Assembly: GCF_014650955.1 (NCBI RefSeq)
Contig: NZ_BMVY01000021.1
Coordinates: forward strand, 62,001 to 126,000
Direction of reading: 5' to 3'
Origin: Streptomyces tauricus
GTDB lineage: Bacteria; Actinomycetota; Actinomycetes; Streptomycetales; Streptomycetaceae
Length of the DNA: 64,000 nt
Position numbers and translations under genes: made by a program. Below are positions 24,497 to 33,490 of the stretch, in pieces (position 1 is the stretch's first letter; each line of letters starts with the position of its first letter). The notes beneath the pieces were generated by a model. It made no database searches. It saw only the letters and a list, made by a program, of their open reading frames with translations, and was not told where the DNA came from.

Positions 24497-24850
24497 TCAG
24501 CCCGCGGTCGCGGCGGACCGCACCACCCCGTCCGCCCCCGCGAGGAACACCCGCGTGGCCGCCCCGCCGAGGTCCCGCACCGCCGCCAGGTCCTCGTCCG
24601 GCAAGGACTCCCCCTCGCTCACCACCGCCGCCGCCTCAAGCGCCGTCGCCCCGGAGGCCACGGCCATCGCCACCGCGGTGCGCAGCGCGCTGAGCCGCAG
24701 CGAGGGCAGTGCGACGGTGCCCGCCACATACGTACGGCCGTTGTCGTCGCGTACGGCCGCCCCCTCGGGCACGCCGTTGCGGGCGCGGGCCGCACGGGCC
24801 AGGGTGACGATCTTGCGGTCCTCGGGATCGAGCGCGGTGCTGTCGGTCAT
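24497..24850 (-). CDS. Cytidine-deaminase-like protein lacking the zinc-ligand motifs
   Basis: 117 residues with the overall pattern of a small cytidine-deaminase-fold protein (DPEDRKIVTLARAARARNG at the N-terminus, then the segment LSALRTAVAMAVASGA). However, the HAE/CAE motif and the PCxxC motif that bind zinc are absent. Catalytic deamination is therefore unlikely from sequence alone. It sits between the MmcQ-like gene and the repeat cluster on the same strand as phoH-ybeY. In related Streptomyces a gene in this position is usually named cytidine deaminase (from memory). ATG 24850 was chosen for fit to the family N-terminus. Confidence 0.72.
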   Translation of the reverse strand: MTDSTALDPEDRKIVTLARAARARNGVPEGAAVRDDNGRTYVAGTVALPSLRLSALRTAVAMAVASGATALEAAAVVSEGESLPDEDLAAVRDLGGAATRVFLAGADGVVRSAATAG

Positions 24851-24873
24851 GGCATGAGCATACGTACGGCCGC

Positions 24874-25233
24874 TCAGGGCCGGTCGAGCCGCAGCCGCTC
24901 CGCCCGCGGCAGCCCCGCCACCACCAGGTCGTACGAGTCCTCGACCAGCTCCCGGACGAGCCGGTCCGACAGCCCGCCGTCCACCGTCACCGTGTTCCAG
25001 TGCCGCTTGTTCATGTGCCAGCCCGGGACGATCAGCCCCTCGTACTCGCCGCGCAGCCGCACCGCGTCCTCGGGGTCGCACTTCAGGTTGACCGTCAGCG
25101 GGCTGCCCTCCAGGGAGCTGAGCGCGAACATCTTCCCCAGCACCTTGAAGACGGAGGTCTCCGGATTGAAGGGGAACTCCTCCACGGCGGCGTTGAAGGA
25201 CAGGCAGAGCGCGCGCAGCTCCTTGGGGGTCAC
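24874..25233 (-). CDS. MmcQ/YjbR-family protein
   Basis: 119 residues, the normal length of the MmcQ/YjbR double-wing fold. Typical features are the N-terminal TPKELRALCLSF, the VFKVLGKMFAL strand pair, LTVNLKCDPEDA and the WHMNKRHWNTV segment. Members bind DNA-like surfaces or act as small accessory proteins; a specific function is unknown. Its ATG overlaps the stop of the CBS-domain protein gene (ATGA at 25230-25233), placing it in the phoH-ybeY-CBS protein operon. Confidence 0.88.
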   Translation of the reverse strand: MTPKELRALCLSFNAAVEEFPFNPETSVFKVLGKMFALSSLEGSPLTVNLKCDPEDAVRLRGEYEGLIVPGWHMNKRHWNTVTVDGGLSDRLVRELVEDSYDLVVAGLPRAERLRLDRP

Positions 25234-26543
25234 TCCGGCTTCTCCTCCGGGGTGTCGGAATCGGCGTCGGCCGGGACGACGGGCTCGACCAGCACCGTGA
25301 CGATCTTGTTCCGGCGCCCGGCCGAGGCCTCCGCCGTCAGCAGCAGCTCGCGGCCGTCCGGCAGTTCCACCACGGAGGAGGCGCCGGCGATGGGCACGCG
25401 GCCGAGCGCCTTCGCGAGCAGTCCGCCGACCGTCTCGACGTCCTCGTCGTCGTACGCCTCGAAGCCGTACAGCTCGCCGAGGTCGCCGATGTCGAGCCGG
25501 GCGGTCACCCGGTAGCGGTCGTCGCCGAGGTCCTGCACGGGCGGCAGCTCACGGTCGTACTCGTCGGTGATCTCGCCGACGATCTCCTCGAGGATGTCCT
25601 CGATGGTGACGATGCCGGCCGTGCCGCCGTACTCGTCGATGACGACGGCGACGTGGTTGCGGTCCTGCTGCATCTCGCGCAGCAGGTCACCGGCGTTCTT
25701 CGTGTCCGGGACGAACGCGGCGGGCCGCATCGCCGTGGACACCAGCTCGCTTTCCGCGTCTCGGCTGATGTGCGTCTTGCGGGCCAGGTCCTTCAGGTAC
25801 ACGATCCCGACGATGTCGTCCTCGCTCTCCCCGGTGACGGGCACGCGCGAGAAACCGGACCGCAGGGCGAGGGTGAGCGCCTGCCGGATGGTCTTGTACC
25901 GCTCGATGACCACCAGGTCGGTGCGCGGGACCATGACCTCCCGGACCAGGGTGTCGCCCAGTTCGAAGACGGAGTGCACCATGCGGCGCTCCTCGTCCTC
26001 GATGAGCGACTCCTTCTCCGCGAGGTCGACCATCGCGCGCAGCTCGGCCTCGGAGGCGAAGGGCCCGCGGCGGAAGCCCTTGCCGGGCGTGAGCGCGTTG
26101 CCGATGAGGATGAGCAGCGGCGGGATCGGCCCCATGATCCTGGCCAGCGGCACCAGCACGTACGCGGACGCCGTAGCCGTGTTCAGGGGGTGCTGGCGGC
26201 CGATGGTGCGCGGTGAGACCCCGACGGCGACGTACGAGACGAGGACCATCACGCCGATCGCGATGGCCAGCGACTCCCAGGTCTCGTCGAACTCCTTCAG
26301 ACAGGCGTAGGTGACGAGGGCGGCAGCGGCCATCTCGCAGGCCACGCGCACCAGCAGCGCCACGTTCAGATAGCGGGTCGGGTCGGCGGCGACCTGGGCG
26401 AGCTTGGCGCTGCCGCGGCGGCCGGACCGTACCGCTTCCTCGGCGCGGAAGCTGGAGACGCGGGCGAGGCCGGCCTCCGCGCAGGCGGCGAGCCAGGCGA
26501 CCACGACCAGGGCGACGGCGCCCAGGACCAGTTGCGGGCTCAT
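25230..26543 (-). CDS. CNNM/CorC-family membrane protein with CBS pair (hemolysin C-like)
   Basis: 437 residues. An N-terminal DUF21/CNNM transmembrane domain has about four helices (residues 1-140, with RTIGRQHPLNTA). It is followed by tandem CBS domains (from about 200; VMVPRTDLVVIE, RVPVTGESEDDIVGIVYLKDL, VAVVIDEYGGTAGIVTIEDILEEIVGEI) and a C-terminal CorC_HlyC domain. Family members are linked to magnesium/cobalt efflux, with adenosine-nucleotide sensing by the CBS pair. ATG 26543 overlaps the ybeY stop (ATGA). The usual neighbours phoH and ybeY are directly upstream. Confidence 0.92.
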   Translation of the reverse strand: MSPQLVLGAVALVVVAWLAACAEAGLARVSSFRAEEAVRSGRRGSAKLAQVAADPTRYLNVALLVRVACEMAAAALVTYACLKEFDETWESLAIAIGVMVLVSYVAVGVSPRTIGRQHPLNTATASAYVLVPLARIMGPIPPLLILIGNALTPGKGFRRGPFASEAELRAMVDLAEKESLIEDEERRMVHSVFELGDTLVREVMVPRTDLVVIERYKTIRQALTLALRSGFSRVPVTGESEDDIVGIVYLKDLARKTHISRDAESELVSTAMRPAAFVPDTKNAGDLLREMQQDRNHVAVVIDEYGGTAGIVTIEDILEEIVGEITDEYDRELPPVQDLGDDRYRVTARLDIGDLGELYGFEAYDDEDVETVGGLLAKALGRVPIAGASSVVELPDGRELLLTAEASAGRRNKIVTVLVEPVVPADADSDTPEEKPE

Positions 26544-27037
26544 GAGACGGTCGGGGCCGGGGAGGGGCCTTCGAGGCCCTTCTCCGCGCGCCAGCCGTCC
26601 ACGATGGCGGCCTGCAGACCGAACATCTCGGCCTTCTCGTCGGGCTCCTCGTGGTCGTACCCGAGCAGGTGCAGCACTCCGTGGACGGTGAGGAGCTGGA
26701 GCTCCTCGTCCATGGAGTGCTGCGTCTCGGCGTCCTTGCCCTGCTGCTCGGCGACCTCCGGGCACAGCACGATGTCACCGAGCAGCCCCTGCGGCGGCTC
26801 CTCGTCGTCCTTCGTGGGCGGCCGCAGCTCGTCCATCGGGAACGACATGACGTCCGTGGGGCCCGGCAGGTCCATCCACTGGATGTGCAGCTGCTCCATG
26901 GCGTCGGTGTCCACGACGATCACCGAGAGCTCGGAGAGCGGGTGGATACGCATCCGCGCGAGGGCGTAGCGGGCGATGTCGAGGATCGCCTGCTCGTCGA
27001 CCTCGGTTCCGGACTCGTTGTTGACGTCGATCGACAT
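26540..27037 (-). CDS. ybeY: rRNA maturation endoribonuclease YbeY
   Basis: 165 residues. The zinc motif H-x3-H-x5-H is visible as HGVLHLLGYDH, and the conserved PTDVMSFPMDE and GDIVLCPEVA segments precede it. YbeY acts in 16S rRNA 3'-end processing and ribosome quality control, often together with Era and PhoH. It lies 12 bp after phoH and overlaps the CBS-protein gene, a classical actinobacterial operon order. Confidence 0.95.
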   Translation of the reverse strand: MSIDVNNESGTEVDEQAILDIARYALARMRIHPLSELSVIVVDTDAMEQLHIQWMDLPGPTDVMSFPMDELRPPTKDDEEPPQGLLGDIVLCPEVAEQQGKDAETQHSMDEELQLLTVHGVLHLLGYDHEEPDEKAEMFGLQAAIVDGWRAEKGLEGPSPAPTVS

Positions 27038-27049
27038 GGTCGCGCTGGT

Positions 27050-28108
27050 CTACTTCCGTTTGGTACGGGCGCCCTTGTGGGTGCCGTTCTCCGTGCCGTT
27101 CTGGCTGTCGTACTTCTCGTACGCGTCGACGATACGGCCGACCAGCTTGTGCCGGACGACGTCCTGGGTCGTGAGCCGCGAGAAGTGGACGTCGTCGAGG
27201 CCCTCCAGGATGTCCTGGACCTGACGCAGCCCGGACTTGGTGCCGCTCGGCAGGTCGACCTGCGTCACATCCCCGGTGACCACGATCTTCGAATCGAAAC
27301 CGAGCCGGGTGAGGAACATCTTCATCTGCTCGGCGCTGGTGTTCTGCGCCTCGTCGAGAATGATGAAGGCGTCATTCAGCGTACGGCCGCGCATATAAGC
27401 CAGCGGCGCGACCTCGATCGTGCCCGCCGCCATCAGGCGCGGGATCGAGTCCGGGTCGAGCATGTCGTGCAGCGCGTCGTACAGCGGGCGCAGGTAGGGG
27501 TCGATCTTGTCGTAGAGCGTGCCGGGCAGGAAGCCGAGCCGCTCTCCCGCCTCCACCGCCGGGCGGGTCAGGATGATGCGGCTGACCTGCTTGGCCTGCA
27601 GTGCCTGCACGGCCTTGGCCATGGCGAGGTAGGTCTTGCCCGTACCGGCGGGGCCGATGCCGAAGACGATGGTGTGCTTGTCTATGGCGTCGACGTACCG
27701 CTTCTGGTTGAGCGTCTTGGGGCGGATGGTGCGCCCGCGCGAGGACAGGATGTTCTGGGTGAGGACCTCGGCCGGGGTCTCCGGACCGTCGCCCTCCCCG
27801 TTCTCAGTCGCCCGCAGCATGGCGATCGAGCGTTCCACCGCGTCCTCCGTCATCGGCTGTCCGGTGCGGAGCACCAGCATCATCTCGTCGAACAGTCGCT
27901 GGACGAGGGCCACTTCACGGGCGTCGCCGATGGCGCTGATCTCATTGCCCCGGACGTGGATGTCGGCCGCCGGGAAGGCCTTCTCGATCACGCGCAGGAG
28001 GACGTCCCCTGATCCCAGCACGGTCACCATCGGGTGCGCCGCGGGGACGGTGAACTGGGCTCGTGACTGCCCCTGCGCGGGGGTGTGAGCTGTGGGTGTC
28101 TGCGTCAT
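27050..28108 (-). CDS. phoH: PhoH-family ATPase
   Basis: 352 residues. An N-terminal extension with a KH-like region (residues 20-110; ADIHVRGNEISAIGD) is followed by the PhoH NTPase with Walker A GIGPAGTGKTYLA and Walker B DAFIILDEAQN, plus VVTGDVTQVDLP. It is probably an RNA helicase/ATPase working with YbeY in RNA metabolism. It is the first gene of the phoH-ybeY-CBS-MmcQ-deaminase-like series. The 190 bp upstream hold its promoter and nothing else that I can recognise. Confidence 0.95.
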   Translation of the reverse strand: MTQTPTAHTPAQGQSRAQFTVPAAHPMVTVLGSGDVLLRVIEKAFPAADIHVRGNEISAIGDAREVALVQRLFDEMMLVLRTGQPMTEDAVERSIAMLRATENGEGDGPETPAEVLTQNILSSRGRTIRPKTLNQKRYVDAIDKHTIVFGIGPAGTGKTYLAMAKAVQALQAKQVSRIILTRPAVEAGERLGFLPGTLYDKIDPYLRPLYDALHDMLDPDSIPRLMAAGTIEVAPLAYMRGRTLNDAFIILDEAQNTSAEQMKMFLTRLGFDSKIVVTGDVTQVDLPSGTKSGLRQVQDILEGLDDVHFSRLTTQDVVRHKLVGRIVDAYEKYDSQNGTENGTHKGARTKRK

Positions 28109-28302
28109 GGGCCGGCTCTGTAGGCCTGCTCATCCTCCTCGGTGAGGCACGCTTGCCGGTACGGCAGCCTTGTGTCTCCAAGAGTACGTCGGGGCACCGA
28201 CAACACCGTAGGACTTTTCCGCCGCACCTGTGGCGCGCGGCGCGGGCGCGGGTACGGCCCCCGTGCCCCGTACCCCTCCCCCACCCTCTCCCGCGTGCGG
28301 GC

Positions 28303-29412
28303 TCACGCGGATCTGCGGAAGCCGATCGTCGGTACGGCCCGTCTCAGGGGCCACGCCCGCGCGCTCTCCGGAAGCAGCGGTTCCAGGAAGGCGTACCGGC
28401 CCAGCGCCGCGGGGTCCTGATGGGTGTAGGACTGCACGCGGCGCCACCAGGCGGCGATCTCGGACCAGCCGGGGGCGGACAGCGATCCCCCGAACTCCTG
28501 CACCGACAGGGCCGCGGTGAGGCCCGCGAAGGCGAGGCGGTCGGCGAGCGGCCAGCCGGCCAGCGTGCCCGTCACGAACCCCGCGACGAAGACGTCGCCG
28601 GCGCCGGTCGGGTCCATCGCCTCGACCTCGATGGCCGGAACCTCCGCCGTCTCACCGGTCCTGCGGTCGACGGCGTACGCGCCCTCGGCACCCAGCGTGA
28701 CGACGGCGAGCGGTACGTGCTCGGTGAGCGCGTGCGCGGCGGCGCGGGGACACGAGGCGCCCGTGTACCGCATGGCCTCCTCGGCGTTCGGCAGGAACGC
28801 CTCGCAGTGCCGCAGGTCGGGGAGACCGGCGAGGTCCCAGCGGCCGGTGTCGTCCCAGCCGACGTCGGCGAAGATCCGGGTGCCCCGCTCCGCCGCCCCG
28901 GCGATCCAGTGCGCGCTCGTGCCCGGCGTCAGCGAGGCGACGGCCGCCCGCGCGCGGGGCGAGCAGTCGGGCGCGGGCTCCTCCGGGGGCGGCTCGTGGC
29001 CGTGGCTGACCATGGTCCGCTCGCCCTCGTACGCCATCGAGACGGTCACCGGGGAGTGCCAGCCGGGCGCGGTGCGGGAGGCGGAGAGGTCGATGTGCTC
29101 GCCCTGCTCCAGGGCGTCCCAGCAGTACTCCCCGTAGTGGTCGTCCCCGAAGGCCGCCGCGAGGGAGGTCTTCAGGCCCAGCCTGGCCAGCGCGGTCGCC
29201 ATGTTCGCGACGCCGCCGGGGCTGGAGCCCATGCCGCGGGCCCAGGACTCGGTCCCGCGGACCGGGGCGGAGTCGAGTCCGGTGAAGATGATGTCGAGGA
29301 AGACGGTGCCGGTGAGGTAGACGTCCCAGGGCGGGTCGTCGGAGCGGCGCAGTTCGGCGAGGGGGTCGAACTGGGCCTGTCGGTACGGTCCCTTCCCGTT
29401 GGACGCGGTCAC
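28303..29412 (-). CDS. PfkB-family carbohydrate kinase
   Basis: 369 residues with the ribokinase fold. The N-terminal substrate signature is GMGSSPGGVANMATALARLG. The C-terminal PfkB signature DPTGAGDVFVAGF contains the catalytic Asp and anion hole. The C-terminal 60 residues are an extension with Trp-rich helices. The substrate cannot be told from sequence; sugars and nucleosides are both possible. It is divergent from an MFS transporter, which may share its 304-bp promoter region and supply its substrate. Confidence 0.88.
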   Translation of the reverse strand: MTASNGKGPYRQAQFDPLAELRRSDDPPWDVYLTGTVFLDIIFTGLDSAPVRGTESWARGMGSSPGGVANMATALARLGLKTSLAAAFGDDHYGEYCWDALEQGEHIDLSASRTAPGWHSPVTVSMAYEGERTMVSHGHEPPPEEPAPDCSPRARAAVASLTPGTSAHWIAGAAERGTRIFADVGWDDTGRWDLAGLPDLRHCEAFLPNAEEAMRYTGASCPRAAAHALTEHVPLAVVTLGAEGAYAVDRRTGETAEVPAIEVEAMDPTGAGDVFVAGFVTGTLAGWPLADRLAFAGLTAALSVQEFGGSLSAPGWSEIAAWWRRVQSYTHQDPAALGRYAFLEPLLPESARAWPLRRAVPTIGFRRSA

Positions 29413-29716
29413 GGTGCGCTCCCTGAGTGGTGCGGATTCAGGCCAGTGTGCACCAAACGCTCTTCCGTGCGGGGAGCGTCACGCCGGGCCCTCGCGCCCC
29501 CGGCGGCCCCGCCTTCATGTCGCGGCCGAGTCGAAATCGCACTCTGTTACCCGGGCCGTCACACCCCAAACAACAAGTGCTCCAGATCACACCCCCCGCC
29601 TTATCGAATGCGCCCTTCCGCTTGATACAAATTGCCCGCGCGTTCCTGTCCGTCGACGGCCGCACCAACTCCCCCCGCTTGGCCCCCCTTTCCGTCCGCA
29701 TGCCCAGGGAACGCCC
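29413..29716. other. Intergenic region between divergent kinase and MFS genes
   Basis: 304 bp without a supported gene. The stretch 29580-29640 is relatively AT-rich for this DNA (CTTATCGAATGC, TTGATACAAATTG) and is the likely promoter zone. No inverted repeat or family A/B element was seen. A long frame crossing this region joins the MFS gene but lacks coding character. Confidence 0.5.
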
Positions 29717-31048
29717 GTGTCCGCCCGCACCACCGCTCCGTCCTGGCCCCTCGTCGCCCTTTTCACGGCGGGCTATCTGGCCCCGTACCTGCTGCCCACC
29801 ACGGTCGGCAGACTCGACGCGGCCCTCCCCCTCTCCGCCACACAGGCCGGCGCCGTCGGCAGCCTGCTGCTCCTCAGCTCGGCCGCGGCGGGCTTCGCCC
29901 TCGCCTCCCGTATCCACCGGCTGGGCGCCCGGCGCCTGGCCCGCGCGGGTCTGCTGCTCGCCGTGGCCGGCTACGGCACGGCCGCGCTGTCGGCCAGCGT
30001 GCCCGTCGTCATCGCCGGCGCGCTGGTCGGCGGGCTCGGCTCCGGCACGGCCACCACGGTCGCCGCGGCCGGCACGGCCGCCCGGCGGGACCCCCACCGC
30101 ACCACGACCCTCGGTCTGCTGAGCGTCTCCGCGCTCGCGGCGGCCGTCTATCTGACGGTCCCCCACCTGGGCCCGGGCCACGGCCTCCCCCTGGCGGCGG
30201 TGGCGCTCACGGCGGCCCTCGTCTGGCCCGCGACCGCCCATCTGCCCGCGGGCTCCGGTGAGGTCCCGGCGACCGCCCACCGCCCCGGTTCGACGCCCCC
30301 GCTCCCGCACCGCCGGGCCGGCCTGGTGCTCGCCACTTCCATGCTCTGCTGGTCCCTGGCCCAGAACTCCCTCTGGGGCGTCAGCAGCCACATCGGGACC
30401 CGGCAGGCGGGCCTCGGTGAGGCGACGGTCGGGGTGGTCTTCGCGGCGGCGCTCGGCGCGGGCCTGCTCGGCGTGCTGTGCGCGGGCGCTCTCGGACCCC
30501 GGATCGGCCGGGCACTGCCCGTCGGAGCGGGCACCGCCCTGATCGCGGTCTGCATCGTGGTCAGCGCGGGCGCGGACGGCCTGACGAGCTTCGCCGTGGG
30601 CGAGATCGCCTGGAACGCCCTCTACCCGGTGGTCCTCTCCTACCTGATCAGCCTGGCCGCGTCGCTCGACCCGCACGGCCGCTGGGCCGTCCTGGCGGGC
30701 TCGGCGTCCTCCCTCGGCACGGCGTGCGGCCCCCTGACGGGCAGCCTGCTCTCGGCCGCGGCGGGCTATCCCGCGATGGGCTGGGTCCTCGCGACGGCCC
30801 TGGTCCTGCTGTCCGTGCCACTGGCCGGGGTGGCCCTGCGGACCACGGGCGGCCCAGTCCTCCGGGGCCCGGAACCCGTCCTGCGCGGCGGCGCTGTCCC
30901 GCACCCGGACGTCGCCGTCCCGCACGCAAGCGCCGTGGAACAGCCCGTGGTGGAGATCACCGTGGACCACTCCTGGCCGCGGCAGCGGGAGTTCGACACG
31001 GCGGGCCCCCAGCACTCGGGCCCGTCACCGGCGCCGCCCGCGTCCTGA
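29717..31048 (+). CDS. MFS transporter
   Basis: 443 residues with 12 predicted membrane segments (starting WPLVALFTAGYLAPYLL) and a short charged loop between helices 2 and 3 (ASRIHRLGARRLARAG), the usual MFS location. After the last helix there is a non-membrane tail of about 60 residues rich in His, Pro and Val, absent from most relatives. GTG 29717 has AGGGA 7 nt upstream; the frame extending to 29399 lacks coding character. The substrate is unknown. Divergent orientation to a PfkB kinase suggests, but does not prove, a common substrate. Confidence 0.87.
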   Translation: MSARTTAPSWPLVALFTAGYLAPYLLPTTVGRLDAALPLSATQAGAVGSLLLLSSAAAGFALASRIHRLGARRLARAGLLLAVAGYGTAALSASVPVVIAGALVGGLGSGTATTVAAAGTAARRDPHRTTTLGLLSVSALAAAVYLTVPHLGPGHGLPLAAVALTAALVWPATAHLPAGSGEVPATAHRPGSTPPLPHRRAGLVLATSMLCWSLAQNSLWGVSSHIGTRQAGLGEATVGVVFAAALGAGLLGVLCAGALGPRIGRALPVGAGTALIAVCIVVSAGADGLTSFAVGEIAWNALYPVVLSYLISLAASLDPHGRWAVLAGSASSLGTACGPLTGSLLSAAAGYPAMGWVLATALVLLSVPLAGVALRTTGGPVLRGPEPVLRGGAVPHPDVAVPHASAVEQPVVEITVDHSWPRQREFDTAGPQHSGPSPAPPAS

Positions 31049-31070
31049 ACCGGGCACCGGCGAACCCGCC

Positions 31071-32072
31071 CTACCGGAACTCGTACGCCTCCACCTCGGC
31101 GATGTACCGGGCCCGCCGCTCCTCGTCGTGTTCGAGGAACGACGCGACGAACGAGTTGCGGGCCAGTTCGCGCAGCCGCTCAGGGGAGAGCCCGAGGGCC
31201 TCGCGCACCGCCCGGAAGTTGTCCCCGGCGTACCCGCCGAAGTACGCGGGGTCGTCGGAGTTGACGGTGCACAGCAGTCCCGCGTCGAGCATCTTGGGCA
31301 GCGGGTGCTCCGCCAGTACGTCGACGGCCCTCAGCCGCACATTGGACAGGGGGCACAGCGTCAGCGGCACCCGGTCCCGCACCAGCCGGTCCACCAGCTC
31401 CGGGTCCTCCATGCAGCGCAGCCCGTGGTCGATCCGCTCGGCCCCGAGCACGTCGAGCGCCTCGGTGATGTACGCGGGCGGCCCCTCCTCGCCCGCGTGC
31501 GCGACCCGGCGCAGGCCGAGGGCCGCGGCGGCCCCGTACACCTCCGCGAACTTGGCTGGCGGGTGCCCGACCTCGGCGGAGTCGAGTCCGACGCCGATGA
31601 TCGGGCCGCGCGGCGCCAGGTACGGCTTCGCGGCCTCCAAAGTCTCCATCGCGGATCCGGCGGACTCGTCCCGCAGGAAACACATGATCAGCTGGGTGGA
31701 GACGCCGTGCACGGCCTCGCTGCGGTCGAGCGCCCGCCCGAGCCCCGCCACCACGGTGCCCATGCCGACGCCCCGCGCGAGGTGCGCCTGCGGGTCGAAG
31801 AAGATCTCCGCGTGCCGCACCCCCTGCGCTGCGGCGCGCGCGAGATACGCGTCGGCGAGGTCCGCGAAGTCGTCCTCGGTCCGCAGCACGGCCATGAGCC
31901 CGTAGTACAGGTTCAGGAACGACTGCAGATCGGCGAACTCGTACGCCTTACGAAGCTCCTCCGTATCCGCGTACGGCAGCGTGACGCCGTTGCGGGCGGC
32001 CAGTGCGAAGGCCAGCTCGGGCTCCAGCGTGCCTTCGATGTGCAGGTGCAGTTCAGCTTTGGGGAGGGGCAT
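31071..32072 (-). CDS. Adenosine/adenine deaminase
   Basis: 333 residues from ATG 32072. The amidohydrolase fold has metal ligands in ELHLHIEGT (residues 6-14), HAGEEG, a catalytic His in RIDHGLR, and Asp in NSDDPAYFGGY. It hydrolyses adenosine or adenine for purine salvage. A GTG at 32096, overlapping the RNase Z stop (GTGA), would add eight residues and couple the two genes; the family N-terminus favours 32072. It follows rnz and the HIT gene on the same strand, so they may form one unit. Confidence 0.92.
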   Translation of the reverse strand: MPLPKAELHLHIEGTLEPELAFALAARNGVTLPYADTEELRKAYEFADLQSFLNLYYGLMAVLRTEDDFADLADAYLARAAAQGVRHAEIFFDPQAHLARGVGMGTVVAGLGRALDRSEAVHGVSTQLIMCFLRDESAGSAMETLEAAKPYLAPRGPIIGVGLDSAEVGHPPAKFAEVYGAAAALGLRRVAHAGEEGPPAYITEALDVLGAERIDHGLRCMEDPELVDRLVRDRVPLTLCPLSNVRLRAVDVLAEHPLPKMLDAGLLCTVNSDDPAYFGGYAGDNFRAVREALGLSPERLRELARNSFVASFLEHDEERRARYIAEVEAYEFR

Positions 32073-32092
32073 CGAAGCATGGTACGGGTGTT

Positions 32093-32998
32093 TCACCGAC
32101 GCTTCGGAACCGGCACCCTCAGCAGATCGTGCGCCACGGTCAGCTCCCCCTCGAACCCGGCGGCCCGTGCCTGCCGTTCGAACTCCGCCGGATCCGGGTA
32201 CCGCTGGCTGAAGTGCGTGAGCACCAGATGCCGTACGCCCGCGTCCCGCGCCACGGCCGCCGCCTGCCCCGCGGTCAGGTGCCCGTGATCGACGGCGAGC
32301 CGTTCGTCCTCGTCCAGGAACGTCGACTCGATGACGAGCATGTCGCAGCCCTCGGCGAGCGCGTACACCCCGTCGCACAGCCGGGTGTCCATGACGAACG
32401 CGAACCGCTGCCCGCGCCGCTCCTCGCTGACGTCGTCGAGCAGGACGTCACCGAGCGAGCCCTCCCGCTGGATCCGCCCCACGTCCGGCCCCTTGATCCC
32501 GTGCGCGGCGAGCCGGTCGCCCAGCATCCGCCGCCCGTCGGGCTCGACGAGCCGGTACCCGTACGACTCGACGGGATGGGAGAGCTTCCGGGCCTCCAGC
32601 GTGTACGCCGCCGAGGTGGCGAGCGCTCCGTCCGAGTCCACCGGGGCCTCGGTGAGCGCGACCGTCTCGCGGTAGGCGGTCGCGTACCGCAACCGGTCGA
32701 AGAACTTCTGCCCGGAGCGCGGATAGTGCGCGCTGATCCCGTGCGGCACCCGGTCGAGGTTGATCCGCTGGATCACCCCGGCCAGGCCCAGCGAGTGGTC
32801 GCCGTGGAAGTGCGTGACGCAGATCCGGTGCAGGTCGTGCGCGGCGACCCCGGCACGCAGCATCTGCCGCTGCGTGCCCTCGCCGGGATCGAAGAGGATG
32901 CCCTCGCCGTCCCAGCGCAGCAGGTAGCCGTTGTGGTTGCGGTGCCGGGTGGGAACCTGGCTGGCGGTCCCGAGGACCACCAATTCACGTACGGACAC
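32093..32998 (-). CDS. rnz: Ribonuclease Z (tRNA 3' processing, metallo-beta-lactamase fold)
   Basis: 301 residues. The first metal motif is THFHGDHSLGL (HxHxDH). Further ligands are likely in LSHPVESYG, VMDTRLCD and LTHFSQRY. The N-terminal VLGTASQVPTRHRNHNGYLL is the usual RNase Z opening. It should cut tRNA precursors after the discriminator base. It lies 6 bp after the HIT gene and just before the deaminase gene. Shortened relative to E. coli, it is normal for the bacterial short form. Confidence 0.92.
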   Translation of the reverse strand: MSVRELVVLGTASQVPTRHRNHNGYLLRWDGEGILFDPGEGTQRQMLRAGVAAHDLHRICVTHFHGDHSLGLAGVIQRINLDRVPHGISAHYPRSGQKFFDRLRYATAYRETVALTEAPVDSDGALATSAAYTLEARKLSHPVESYGYRLVEPDGRRMLGDRLAAHGIKGPDVGRIQREGSLGDVLLDDVSEERRGQRFAFVMDTRLCDGVYALAEGCDMLVIESTFLDEDERLAVDHGHLTAGQAAAVARDAGVRHLVLTHFSQRYPDPAEFERQARAAGFEGELTVAHDLLRVPVPKRR

Positions 32999-33004
32999 GG
33001 CTCG

Positions 33005-33358
33005 TTATCCGGGCGGCCACTGGAGACCGCGGCCGCCCAGCACATGGGCGTGCGCGTGGAAGACGGTCTGGCCGGCCCCGCTCCCGGTGTTGAAGACGAG
33101 GCGGTAGCTGTCGAGCTTCTCCTCGGCGGCGACCTCACCGGCCTCGCGCACGACGTCGGCGAGGATCGCCGGTTCGGCGGCGGCGAGGGAGGCGGCGTCC
33201 GGGTGGTGGACCTTGGGAATCACCAGGACGTGGGTGGGTGCCTGCGGGTTTATGTCCCGGAAGGCCAGAGTCGTCCCGGTCTCACGAACGACGGTCGCCG
33301 GAATCTTTCCCCCGACGATCTTGCAGAACAAGCAATCGTCCTGCGTTTCCCCTGCCAT
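33005..33358 (-). CDS. HIT-family (histidine triad) nucleotide-binding protein
   Basis: 117 residues, the HINT length. Motifs are CLFCKIVGGKIPA at the N-terminus (Cys pair), HVLVIPKVHHPD and the triad FHAHAHVLGG. Such proteins hydrolyse adenosine phosphoramidates and aminoacyl-adenylates. It is the first gene of HIT-rnz-deaminase, and its upstream gap holds family B repeats that separate it from the tricorn protease gene. Confidence 0.94.
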   Translation of the reverse strand: MAGETQDDCLFCKIVGGKIPATVVRETGTTLAFRDINPQAPTHVLVIPKVHHPDAASLAAAEPAILADVVREAGEVAAEEKLDSYRLVFNTGSGAGQTVFHAHAHVLGGRGLQWPPG

Positions 33359-33410
33359 GACACGCCCTCCTCAACTGGATGATCGATGCCCGCATGCTAC
33401 CGAGCACCCG

Positions 33411-33484
33411 CGCCCCTCCAGGGGCGCGGGGAACGGCGCAGTCTTTCGCCTTTCGCCTTGTAGGGGCGCGGGGAACGGCGCGAC
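33411..33484. repeat. Two direct copies of family B half-repeats between the tricorn and HIT genes
   Basis: GGGGCGCGGGGAACGGCGC occurs at about 33420-33439 and again at about 33463-33481, with CGCCCCTCC before the first. They are in the same orientation, so only the first can form a short hairpin. The 132-bp gap contains nothing else evident apart from the HIT promoter. Confidence 0.75.
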
Positions 33485-33490
33485 CAGCCC

